Source: Benincasa hispida
Lineage: Eukaryota; Streptophyta; Magnoliopsida; Cucurbitales; Cucurbitaceae
DNA length: 64,000 nucleotides
NCBI RefSeq assembly: GCF_009727055.1
Contig: NC_052354.1
Span: 45,777,348 to 45,841,347, forward strand
Direction of reading: 5' to 3'
Every line of letters starts with the position of its first letter. The first letter of the stretch is position 1. This document shows, piece after piece, positions 26,101 through 38,100 of the stretch. A program made the translations under genes and the position numbers. The notes beneath the pieces are model-generated. The model did no database searches. It was given only the letters and a program-made list of their open reading frames with translations, and was not told the DNA's origin.

Positions 26101-29100
26101 CTGAAAGGAACTCCTGGTAAAGGCCTAATGTTCAGGAAAACCGATAAACGATCTATTGAAGCTTACACTGATTCTGACTGGGCAGGGTCTGTTGTTGATA
26201 GAAGATCTATGCTTGGATATTGTACGTTTGTCTGGGGAAATCTAGTCACCTGGAGAAGTAAAAAACAATGTCTGGGGAAATCTAGTCACCTGGAGAAGTA
26301 AAAAACAAGGAGTTGTTGCTAGAAGTGGTGCTGAAGCAGAGTATCGGGCCATGAGTCTAGGGATTTGTGAAGAAATCTGGTTGAAGAAAGTATTATCAGA
26401 TCTCCAGCAAGATAATGAGCTTCCAATGAAATTATTTTGTGATAATAAAGCTGCCATCAGTATTGCAAACAACTCAGTTCAACATGACAGAACTATACAC
26501 GTGGAGATAGACAGACGCTATATTAAGGAGAGGTTGGACAGTGGAAACATATGCATCCCTTATATTCCTTCGAATCAACAAGTTGTTGATGTACTTACAA
26601 AAGGGTTATTGAGACAAAATTTTAATTATTGTGTAAGCAAGTTGGGGCTTGTTGATATCTATGCACCAACTTGAAGGGGAGTGTTGGAAATAGGGTTTTT
26701 AACCTAGGAGCATTTATGTAATTGTGTAAGACCCCTAGAGTTTCCTACTGTCTATTTATACAGTGTGTCCCTGTATATTTAGTGTATGAGTTTAAAAACA
26801 AATAAGAAAAGACTTTATATCGTGGTTTTTCTCCCCGCACTAGGGTTTCCACGTAATCTTCTTGTTCTTCTCTTCCCTATTCTCTATTTTTAACACTGAT
26901 AAACATTTCTTTGATGATTTTTGGAGATTTCTTCTTAAATTGTTTGGTTGCATCAAATTATAAGAACAACCCAACCTCATAAGAGGGGCCTGATGGCTAG
27001 AAAAAGGGTAGCTACCTGTTAGGATACTTCCTAACAAGAACAAGAATTGAATATATTGAGATACAACTATGAAGAAATACAATATAAACCCAAGTATAAG
27101 GAACTTGGAACTGCCCTAGATCACTCTACAAAATAGTTTGCCCTTACTTTCACCCACCCTCATATTTATAACTGTTGCAAAACGTTGTTTAGCCCTAAGG
27201 GCATTTTAGTCTCTTGTTTGGTGTCTAAAGTCTAGGTTTTCTGTCCTATGGCTATTTATAGCTGTTCCTATACTGTGTAATGCGTATAAAAAATTAATAA
27301 AAACTCTTATCGTGGTTTTTTCTACTTGCTTCTACCCTTTATTTTCAATATGGTATTAGAGCAAGGTGATGAGATTGTAGTTGGGATAGAAGAAATTCAG
27401 TCATCAACCCTAGCAGGAGATGGGACTTCGGTGGAAAATTCCCAAAGTGCTGAAATCAGGGTTACTGTCGAACACTCAATTTTGATAAACAGTGTGGAAC
27501 CTCAGATCGGCTTGGGATATCCTGTGTCCTTACCCTCGTATCTATGGGGAGATGCTGTATTTACTGCAGCTCATCTCATCAATCGGATGCCCTCCCATGT
27601 GCTTAAATTCCAAACACCCCTAGAGTGTTTTAAAAAGTCTTTCTCATCCACTCGCTTTTTCCCAGATGTTCCCCTTAGGGTGTTTGGCTGTACAGTTTTT
27701 GTTCATAATCATGGCCCTTACTAGAGTAAGTTTGCTCCTCGGGCCCAAAAGTGTGTTTGTTGGGTATCCACTTCCTCAACGGGGCTATAAGTGTTTTCAG
27801 CCTTCCTCTCGAAAGTATTTTGTCACCATGGACGCCACCTTTCTCGAGGACAAACCTTTTTTATTTCGTTAGTCCTCTTCAGGAAGAAACCGCTAGTGAA
27901 GTGCCCTGTTTCCTGAGCACATCCACCATTTTGTTCCTATAGATCTGTTTCCTGAGCCTATCCCTGAGACAAATGACCCTGTCCTTCTTACGAAACAAGT
28001 GCCCTGGATAACCTACTATAGGAAGAATCTCCGAAAGGAAATAGTTCCCCCTGTTGCTCCATTGGAAGTTGTCCAAGAGTCAGAACCGGAACCAACTCAA
28101 GGTGCCTCTATTCTTGATGATAATGAATGTGTTGAAGGTGATGTAGTGAACTTTGATGAAGTCAGGATCGATGGTGGTAGTGAATTATCAGGTGATATAC
28201 AAGGAACTGAAAACGTGCAACAGTCTAGTACAGATAAGCAGGTGGAAAAGACTGGTGAGTTTGATGCTACCTTGGATTTGCCAATTGCCTTACGGAAAGG
28301 TACTAAATCCTGCACCAAACATTCTATGAAAAGCTTATTGTCCTACAATAACTTGTCTTCGAGATTTAAGGCCTTCACGATCAGCTTGGATACCGTGATG
28401 ATACCAGACGATGTGCATAAGGCCCTAGAAGTTCCTGAATGACGAGTCGCAATTATGGAGGAAATGCGTGCACTTGAGACAAACAAAATGTGGGATCTGG
28501 TCGCTCTTCCTAAAGGTCACAAAACAGTTGGGTGCAAGTAGGTGTTCACTGTCAAATACAAGTCTGATGGGACTCTCGATAGATACAAGGCCATGCTAGT
28601 TGCAAAAGGTTTTACTTAGACATATAGGGTGGATTACTCGAAGACTTTCTCACCAGTGGCAAAACTTAACACGATTCGAGTTCTTCTCACAGTTGCTATT
28701 AATGAAGATTGGCCCTTACATTAATTGGGTGTAAAAAATGCGTTTCTGAATGGTGAGTTAGAAGAAGAGGTCTATATGAACTCACCTCCAGGTTTTGAAG
28801 CACGGTTTGGTAATCAAGTTTGCAAATTAAAGAAATCTCTATATGGCCTAAAGCAGTCTCTTAGAGCCTGGTTCGATAGATTCACTACTTTTGTTAAGTC
28901 CCAGGGGTTTGTTCAAGGGCATTCTGATTACAGCTTGTTCACTAAGAGGTCGACACCAAGGAAAGTGGCTGTTCTTATTGTCTATGTTTATGATATCATC
29001 TTGTCAGGGGATGATTCAGCTGAGATTGGCAGGTTGAAACAGAGGGTGACAGATGAGTTCGAGATCGAAGACCTTGGTGACTTGAGATATTTTCTTGGAA

Positions 29101-32100
29101 TGGAAGTAGTAAGATCAAAGGAAGGGATCTCTGTGTCTCAGAGCAAATATACGCTGGACTTGTTGAAAGAAACTAGAATGACTGGGTGTAAACCTGCAGA
29201 TACGTTGGTGGAAGTCAATAGCAATCTGGTAGAATCTGTAGAAGATGTTCCTGTTAACAAGGAAAGGTATCAACATCTTGTGGGGAAGCTGATTTATCTT
29301 TCACATACCAGACTTGATATATCATATGCAGTTAGTTTGGTTAGTCAGTTTATGTAGGCTTCCTCTGAGAGACATATGGAGGCTGTTACACGGATTCTGA
29401 GATATTTGAAGTCTCACGGATTCTGAGATATTTGAAGTCTACTCCTAGAAAAGGTTTGGTGTTCAGAAAACATGACAAAAGATGCATTAAGGCCTACACA
29501 GATTCAGACTGGGCAGGTTCTGTTATTGATAGAAAGTCCACCTTGGGATATTGTACGTTTGTGTGGGGAAATTTAGTTACCTGGCAGAGTAAGAAGCAAG
29601 GTGTTGTTGCTAGAAGCAGCGCCCAAGTTGAACAAAATTATGAGCCTGGGAATTTGTGAAGAAAATTGGTTGAAAAAGGTTCTGGTAGATCTTCATCAGG
29701 AAAGTCATGACCCCATGAGACTTTGTTGCGATAATAAGGTTGCTATTAATATCGCTAACAATCCTGTCCGACACGATAGAACCAAACATGTGGAGATTGA
29801 CTGGCACTTCATCAAAGAGAAACTGGATAGCAGTAGTATTTGCATTCCCTATGTTCCGTCGAGTCAACAGATTGTTGATGTCCTCACCAAAGGGTTACCG
29901 AGACAGATTTTCGACACGTGTTAGCAAGTTGGGTCTTATTGATATCAACGTCCCAACTTGAGGGGGAGTGTTGCAAAACGTTGTTTAGCCCTAAGGGCAT
30001 TTTAGTCTTTTACTTGGTGTCTATAGTCTAGGGTTTCTGACCTATGGCTATTTTTTATCTGTTCCTGTACTGTGTAGTGCGTATAAAAAATTAATAAAAA
30101 CTCTTATCATAGTTTTTTCTCCTTGGCCTAGGGTTTTCCATGTAACTTTGGTGTTCTTTCTTCTACCTTTTATTTTCAATAATAACCAATTTAGTCTGAC
30201 TATGAGTACTAACTCTTAATCTTATTACCTTTATACCCCCAACCCCTAACTTTACCCTGTCCTTCAACGATACCTTGTCCTCTAGGTGTGTTTACAAACA
30301 TGATCACAAAATTGGGCAACTCTCTCTCTCTCTTTTATTGTTTAACGAAATAGAACCCCAACAACCTCTCTTCAATCTTGGAAAAAGATTTCTTCCCTAA
30401 ATCATTTGGGCTTCAACTAATCCCTCGGGTTCAGCCCAAGAACAATAAATCTCCCATAATCATCTTTTTTTTCTCATCACACACGTGACTAGGTCCATCT
30501 CCACACCATTTGCATATCTATTTAAAATTGTAGTTCATCTTCTCTAATGGGCTAGGCCCTCAATCAACTCTTTTTTTTAAAAAAAAACAGAAATGAGTTT
30601 CTTCATAGAATTAATGAATTGAGACTTTTGCTCGAATTACAAAGATAGATACTGAAGCACTAAAACCTGAGGATCAGTAGTAGGATTAGGATAAGTTAGG
30701 GTATTATGGTCAAATCCTTAATTGATTAGGATTGAGATTAGTTTCCATGACTGATTAAAATTAGGATTAGTTTTCCTTGGTTTATTAGGATTAGGATTAG
30801 TTTGCTTTCCAATTCTCTATAAATAGAGAGATTGTCTTCTTATATTGGCAATTTTTGATTCATGATAAAAACTTTGATTTTATTATTGGAGATTTCTCTC
30901 CTTTTATCTCCTAGGCTACATCAGAGTGAGTGCACCTGAATATCTTAACTAGGTTGACACCCCCTTAGCACTCATTATATTTGGAATAATAAAACAGAAC
31001 AACCTATGGATCGAGTAACCAATCTAATCACATCAAAAGTACGCTTCTAAAATCACCTAACAACTCAATTTTAATAAGTACCCACTTTCCATTTTTTTTT
31101 TGAGAAATAACATGATAGACCCACCTTCCACTTTCCTTCTTCCTCAGCTTTGGCCCATTGCTCCACTTAACAAGAAAAGATGTGAAAAATCATTTGCCGA
31201 CTTGCACAAAGCGAAATGGACTTCTCAATTCAAGCCCATAATTCCCACAAAAATGAAAACTGCATTTTTTCCAACAATGGACACCTTCTGACACTTCACG
31301 TGGACAGCAACGTGTTTTTCCATCTCTTCACGCAATTCACCCCTTCCCAAAGCTTTCTTCCCTGACCACCATGGCTCAGCTTCTTTTGCCATTTCCAGTG
31401 CCTCCGACCACTGTAGCACGACCTCAATTGCCATAACCAATGCTTCCACTCTCATCGACCTCCCATTAACTCCTTTCAGCGTAGTCAACAACGATTCAAT
31501 CCACCAAACTCTTTGCCATCCCACCCCATGAACCGCCAACGTCTTCTTTCTCCCTCATGGCCAGCCGTCCTCTGCTTCTTTGAGCCACAACTTTTTCCTT
31601 ACCTGATTCTTCATCTCCGGCCACACAAGTAATCGTTGCTGACCTTCCTTGGAGATTTCTCCATGGTTGCCCTTATTCATGGAACTTGCAACCACACTTT
31701 CCTTGAAATTTCATCTCCAACCATGCTGATTTTTGCCACTTCCTCCTCCCCCTATCTCCACATTTTTCGTCATTCTATGTTGTTCTTTCGTTGTTTCTTC
31801 CTCCACTTACACATTTCTTTTCTTTTTCAACTCGCGAACATCTTATTTTCGCTCGTCTCTTTGCCTCTCCAACCTTGCACTCTTCGATGAGTTCTCTCTC
31901 AGCTTCCTTTGATCCATTCTCACGTATATACTTCTCTTTTCTTGTTTTCTCTCCAATTTCTTCTTCATTGTCCTCACTCGAACTCCACCTCCTATTGAAC
32001 CCGTGCTGCCTCCATTGCCCTGCACCATAGACTTCTTTGAGACCGGTACATCAACAATCTTCGAATCACTGTCGGTTTTGATTTCCATTACAAACTTGAT

Positions 32101-35100
32101 AGTCTCCTCCCATTTTTGCTCGTCTCTCGGATCTTCTTGCTTTCTCCTCCTGGCTTCTTCTTCCGTCATTTTGCACTTGTTATCTGCAATCCACTTTGTG
32201 CTTGCTCCCATGTCCATGGCGTCTCTCCTCGTTCCGCCATTTCACGTTTGCAACCTGCATTCCATTTTAGCACTCGCTCCTATGACCAAGGTGCTCTTCT
32301 TCCATGGCTAAGAGAAAACAGTCTTCCCATAATTGAACTTGCTCTGAAAAAAATTTGTTAGGATACTTCCTAACAAGAACAAGCTCTGGATATATTGAGA
32401 TAAGAAATAGAATATAAATCCAAGTATAAGGCACTTGGAACCTCCCTCTTGAGTGTCCTCACCCAAGCCCTAGATTCTACAAAATAGTCTGCCCTTACTC
32501 ACCCACCCTTTTTCTATTTATAACCAATTAAGTAACTGACTATTAGTATTAGCTCTTTATCTAATTACCATTATATCCCTAACCCCATACTAATTATCTA
32601 GTACCTAATAATACCCTGCAAAATAACGGAGTTCAGTCTGGTAGAGAGTTTGGAGTGGAATTCTACCATTTTTTTAAATAATGAATAAGTAGACACTAGA
32701 AGGAAATGGTAATGGTTCTTGATGCTTGGTTGTATAATGTTTAGTTCTGTTTTTCTTTTGTCCTATTCATACTTAACATAACAAGTACACTTTGTGATAA
32801 ATTTTTTATTGTGCAGCACCTTGTGGTTCTCGGTTAGCTGTGCTTTTTTCTGTCCTGAAGTATTTGTTTGAGAGAGAATCCTTCGAGAAGGTAAAGATAA
32901 ATTAATACTTATGTTTAAATGGGTATTTTAGTATTATCACTCTTTAACAAGGTTTTAGTTTTATCATGTCTTTAAAATGGTTTTAGTTTTATCATGCTTT
33001 TGGTGGTTATAGAATAAAGCACACAAATGCAATAAAAATAATACGGTTCTCTACTCTCACGTCACTCTATCTTCATACTTTCAATTGCATCCTCTAGGAA
33101 GAGTTGTGAGGTTATTTGGAGAGGAAAGTTGCCTAGGAAAGCAAGGATATATTCTTACTTCTTCCTTCTTCCCCTGCCTCAAGGCTCAAGAGGTTCCATG
33201 AAGACAACATTCGAAGAAGCCTTTTTGCTTATGGTGTATATCTTCAAAATCATGACCCCCACTATACCCCTCTTCTCTCCATCACCTGGCTCTCTGGTGA
33301 CCCACCGCCAATACTGACCATGTGTTGGTTGCCCCTTTCACCCCTCCCTTCTCTCCCCTCCCAATCCCACCTTCTCCAAATTTATAGCTTTTGTATCACA
33401 GAAGCTACTTGGGACCGATCTTTCACCCTCACCCAAAGGTAAGCATCTCACTTTTCGCTGACCACCCGTTTCATTTACATTCTTGAGGCCCCATTAAACT
33501 AGAAGTTCTTTAAGAATGTCATTGTGATGAAAATGTGATTTGGGCGGAGAAAATCACGAATAGAAAAGGCCGCTGGGTTGAAATAATAAAGCTCGGAGTA
33601 AATGATGGTTTGAATAAGCTCATTATCCCAGGTGGTGACAATAAATTTGGACAGAAAAATTCTCCCCTGGAAGGCCTCACCAACCTCCAATCCTCCACAC
33701 AATTAATGGGAAAAAAAACCTACAGAAATGCTCTCTAGATGAATCTTGTCACTATTGAAGCAAAGAAAACCACTCAACCTTCTTGGAAGACTGCACACCA
33801 AACATGATGTAGTAGGATTAGGGTATTATAGTAAAATCCTTAATTGATTAGGATTGGGATTTATGGAATATTTATATGGATGACCCAAAAATTGAGCCCA
33901 AAATGGTAAATGACTCAAATTTTTTAAATAATGTAAAATGACCTTTTGTTGACGTCATAGATGAGTGAAGTTACGAATTTGCCTTTCAGATTTATTTCTC
34001 TCTTTTCTTCTCTTTTTCTCTGGCTTCAGCCTTGTTTTTCTCTTTCCTTCCTCTTCTTCTTCTCTGGCGGACCAACTTGGCGAAAATCTTTTATTCATTT
34101 TTCTTTTTCTCTTTCCTTCGTCTTGGTGGCGTTGAAAAACCAACCTACAGGGCATCGATTGTTTTGCTTCTTCGCTGATGATGCTTGCGATTTCTTCTCC
34201 AACCAACTTTGGCAAAACTAGAGTTGATAAAATGAAAGAAAGCGAGAGAGAGAGAGAGCAAAACCAAAAGAGAGCGAGAGATATAGAGAGTACTGATTTG
34301 TCAGTGAGAAATAGAAGACAGAGAGAGCGATACCAAGAGAGAGCAAGAGCGAGATGCTTTTCCACGTGCGCACGAGTGTATTTTGGTAATTTCACCCGAA
34401 TTTAACGTTAGCAAAGGGTTATTCGAGTTATTTTTTATTTTTTAATTTTCTTTTAATTTTATTTTGGCCCAATTTTTGGGTCATTTGTACAAAAATCCCA
34501 TTAGTTTCCATAATTGATTAGAATTAGGATTAGTTTCCTTGGTTTAGTAGGATTAGGATTAGTTTCTTTGATTAAGTAGGAATAGGATTAGTTTGCTTTC
34601 CAATTCTTTATGATACCAATTGGTGTATACCAAATGAAATAATTTTATTAATGATCAAAAGTTGCCCATACAAGAAGACATTTTCTCTATTTATAGAGAA
34701 TTGGAAAGCAAACTAATCATATTCCTAATTTTTTTGAAACAGAAACAACACTTTTTATTGGTAAAATGAACAGAGTCTAATCTAATGCTCGAATTACAAA
34801 GAAACGATCAAATTAACAAGAAATAGAACTAAGGATCAGTAGGTGGATCCAACTATCTCAACTAGGTTGATACACCCATAGCACCTTCATCACATCTCAA
34901 AACAAACAATGACAATACCAATAGAAAACTAAATGTCATAAAGACATGATTATATATATTGAATGAAAGCATTCCAATTGAGACAAATATCTTGAACTAA
35001 ATAATTAGAGAATTTCTTGGAAAGGGAGCACCAAGAAGAAACTTTAACTTCAGCAATCTCAAAATGATCAAACCGTTGAAGCGATTTGTCATGAAAAATA

Positions 35101-38100
35101 TGTCGATTGCTCTCAAACCAGATTTCTGACAAAACTGCTTGGACAACATTAATCCACAGTAAAATTGTCTGAGCTTTTAAAGAAGGACCAATTACAATTT
35201 GAGTCACATTCTCCTTAAAACCAAAAACCGTTGTAGATTAAATGTTGCAAACAACTTCCTCCACATGTTCAAAGAATATTGGCAATCAAAGAATAAATGC
35301 TGGCGGTCTTCAGAATTTTCCTACACGGGCAAATTGATGGCAAGAGAGTATGAGTTGGCAGCTTCCTTTGAATAGTAAGTGAACAATTGAGAGATCTAAA
35401 AATCATTATCCAGATTATAATATTGATTCTCCTTGGACAGTTTGAATGCCATAAGTTTTGTGCAACTTACCATTCATTGGGGAAGAAGAGTTCAAATGCT
35501 TGAATAATGACTTCACCGAGAACACACCTGAAGCTTGATCATGTCTTTCAACTATCCTCTTCCCTTCTAATAGTAGCAATAGATTCTGAAAATCCAATAT
35601 CTCTTCATCTTTTAACAATCTTCTAAAGGTGATTGACCATGATAAAGTAATTTGGATCCCAATGATGAAAACCCGAGCCATTAGGAGTCGATGTAATTCT
35701 GAATAATCTTGGAAACAAAGCACTCAAGGGAGAAGAATTTGACCAACTGGGAGAAGAATTCAACCAACTGTCATGCTAAAAAGAAATTCTAGAACCATTT
35801 CCAAGATTAAAAGATGCAAACCTTGCAACTTGTTGCCAAACATGAGATATAGTAATCCAGGACATCTGAGGCTTCTTCCTTCTTTTACGGCCGTGCCCCA
35901 TTCAAAGTGATCACTCCCATGAATACTCTTTATTACCTTACACCAATAAGCTTCTTTATCATGCATAAACTGGCATCCCCATTTTGCCAAAAAAGGCACA
36001 TTTCGGTTTTTTAGATCACCAAAACCAAGACCTTGATGCTTTTGTTGTTTGGAAACTATCTCCCATTTAGCATGGTGATTAATCTTACTTCCACTGGATC
36101 CTTCCCAAAAGAAGTTTCTCATAATCTTTTTTATTTTCGAAATCACTTTAGAAGGCATAGCAAAGGAAGACATATAATAAGTTGGAATATTTGAAAGAAT
36201 TGTCTTATTCAAAGAAAAATTTCCACCCCTTGACAAATTAAAGCGCCTCCATCTATCCAATTTCTTTTGGATTTTATCAATAACTGCTGCCAAAAAGATA
36301 CTTTTCTTGGATATCCTCCAAGAGGAAGACCGAGATATAGAAACGGTAAAGATACTGATTTGCAATTCTCCTCAATATTCTCTCTAACTAATACCGAATT
36401 TTCCCAATTAACCTTTTGTCCCGAACGCCATTGAAATAATTCAGTGGCATTAATTAAGGCTTTCAAACTTTCATCATCATCTTTACAAAATATCAAAGTA
36501 TCGTCAGCATACTGGAGGATTGAGACATGAACCTTGCTCTTGCCGACCAAGAAACCTTCGTATTCACCTTTCTCATGTATTACATCAACGAGGATACTTA
36601 ATATTTCACTAACCAATTGGAAAATGAAGGGATCTCCCTGGCTAATTCCTCTTGAAGCAAAAATTCTTCCACGTGGTCTTCCATTGATAAAAATTGAAAA
36701 CTTGGGATTTTTCACACAACCCATGATCCACTTAATCCATTTTGCTGTAAAACCTTTTAATTTCAACACTTTTTCTAAGAAATCCCAATCTACTCAGACA
36801 AAAGCTTTCTACAAATTAAGTTTCAATATCCAACCTTCTTTTTAATTTTTTACTCTTCCACAACTTCATTAGCAATTAGCACAGGATCCAAATTCTGTTT
36901 TCCATTGATGAAGGCACTTTGTGTCGGGGAAATGATACTTGGCCTTACTCTTTTCAATCTTTCTACTAAGACCTTTCCCACAATCTTGTAAACTGAATTA
37001 GTTAGGCTAATAGACCTAAAATCTTTCACAAAAACTGCTGAATCCTTTTTCTGGATTGAACAAATGAAATTCTCCTCAAGGAAAGCATTTAATTTGCCAT
37101 TTTTAAAGAATTCTTTAAAACGTTCCTGAGAATCACTTCTAAAAATATCCCAATTCTTCAAGAAATCTTCAAGAAAAACTCCACCGTGAAACCATCTAGA
37201 CCAGAAGGTTTTTTTTCCTCCAATGAAACCAATAGCTCTTTTAATTTATAATTAATCAAATAAACTAATCCTAGTCCTACTAAACTAAGGAAACTAATCC
37301 TAATTCTAATCAATTATGGAAACTAATCCCAATCCTAATTAATTAAGGATTTGACTATAATACCTATCCTACTACATCACATACTGACAGTCCCAGGGAA
37401 GGTGATCCATGTTTTTAATTTGTTGGGGAAAATCACAAAGATCAGGTCACACAAGTAATGAATTGAAGAAACATAATTTTTGCTAAAAAAATATGGATTA
37501 GGATGGATGGATATCAAGTCGAAATTGATTGCACAATCTTTGAATCCATCAGAAAGGACTCAAAATTTTCTTGTTAGTGATGAAGGCTGATTGGTAGACA
37601 AATATACTAAAAGGCAAGGCTTGCTTTAATCTCTCAGATAAATCTCTAGCAATGATCTTGGAGAAGACATGATCCAAGACTAGTTATCCTTTTAGAACTC
37701 TTGTATTAGATCATATTCTCATTAATATAAGATTCTTCATTTGATTTTTGGAGATTTTCGCTCCTTTGTTTACTTAGGCTATCAATTGGTATTAGAACAT
37801 GTGTTTGGGCCAAGTTGATTGCTGTCGATGGAAGACTCGGAAGCTTTTGGCGACGCCGATCACAAGAGGGAGCTTCGTGAGTTGTGCTCATTGTCAAACA
37901 ACACACACCTAACTAGGGGGAACCTTTTAAGTTCAAGAAGATCGAAGTTTGAAGAATCATCCAAGAATGGAATTTTATAGAAGAACTACTACAATTTGAG
38001 ACAAAAATTATTATTTTTGTTATGGAGAACAACCAAGAAAGACAGAGAAATATTCAAGAAAATTGAAGAACCGGTCCTACAAAAATTATGATGAAGAAAC

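Larger units (their letters stand above)
21126..26895 (+). mobile_element. Complete but decayed Ty1/copia retrotransposon, TSD CTGAT
   Basis: 5' LTR 21126-21337, PBS TGGTATCAGAGC 21338-21349, gag, CCHC, protease, integrase, RT, RNase H, purine tract TTGAAGGGGAG, and 3' LTR 26682-26895. CTGAT at 21121-21125 and 26896-26900 is the target duplicate. The LTRs differ at roughly a dozen sites by eye, and the 5' LTR starts TA in place of TG. The order integrase before RT shows the copia superfamily. It has several stops and a frameshift, so it is not autonomous now. Confidence 0.95.
27173..30181 (+). mobile_element. Internally deleted Ty1/copia element, TSD ATAAC
   Basis: 5' LTR 27173-27350, primer-site-like TGGTATTAGAGC at 27351-27362, 3' LTR 29969-30181, and ATAAC at 27168-27172 and 30182-30186. 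The short gag stub jumps at about 27505 into the integrase end ([20 protein letters not shown]), so the gag core, protease and most of integrase are gone. RT and RNase H remain but contain stops. It is close in wording to the copia at 21126-26895. It sits inside the left LTR of the minus-strand element. Confidence 0.9.
27017..32588 (-). mobile_element. Non-autonomous LTR element, minus strand, with nested insertions
   Basis: Two related LTR-like blocks in the same orientation: 27017-27172 continuing at 30182-about 30235, and 32356-about 32588. Both begin TGTTAGGA-TACT-TCCTAACA. Next to the right block, CTTGCTCTG (32337-32347) reads as a degenerate reversed primer site. Next to the left block, ACCTTGTCCTCTAGG (about 30270) resembles a reversed gypsy purine-tract neighbourhood. 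The internal part (about 30290-32350) carries only a charged gag-like frame and no pol. Boundaries are approximate and no clean TSD was found. Confidence 0.45.
20754..32816 (+). other. Helicase intron 6 (12.1 kb), retrotransposon filled
   Basis: Plain intron DNA at 20754-21125 and 26901-27016, a copia element with TSD CTGAT, a minus-strand LTR element with nested insertions, and plain intron again from about 32590 to the acceptor TTGTGCAG. The GT and AG ends and phases fit exons 6 and 7. Confidence 0.75.

Noticed and set aside
33955..34395. Minus-strand 146-codon frame as a host gene
   Set aside because: It lies wholly inside a TIR-bounded transposon, is low in complexity and overlaps open frames on the other strand. 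Kept only as an oddity of the element.
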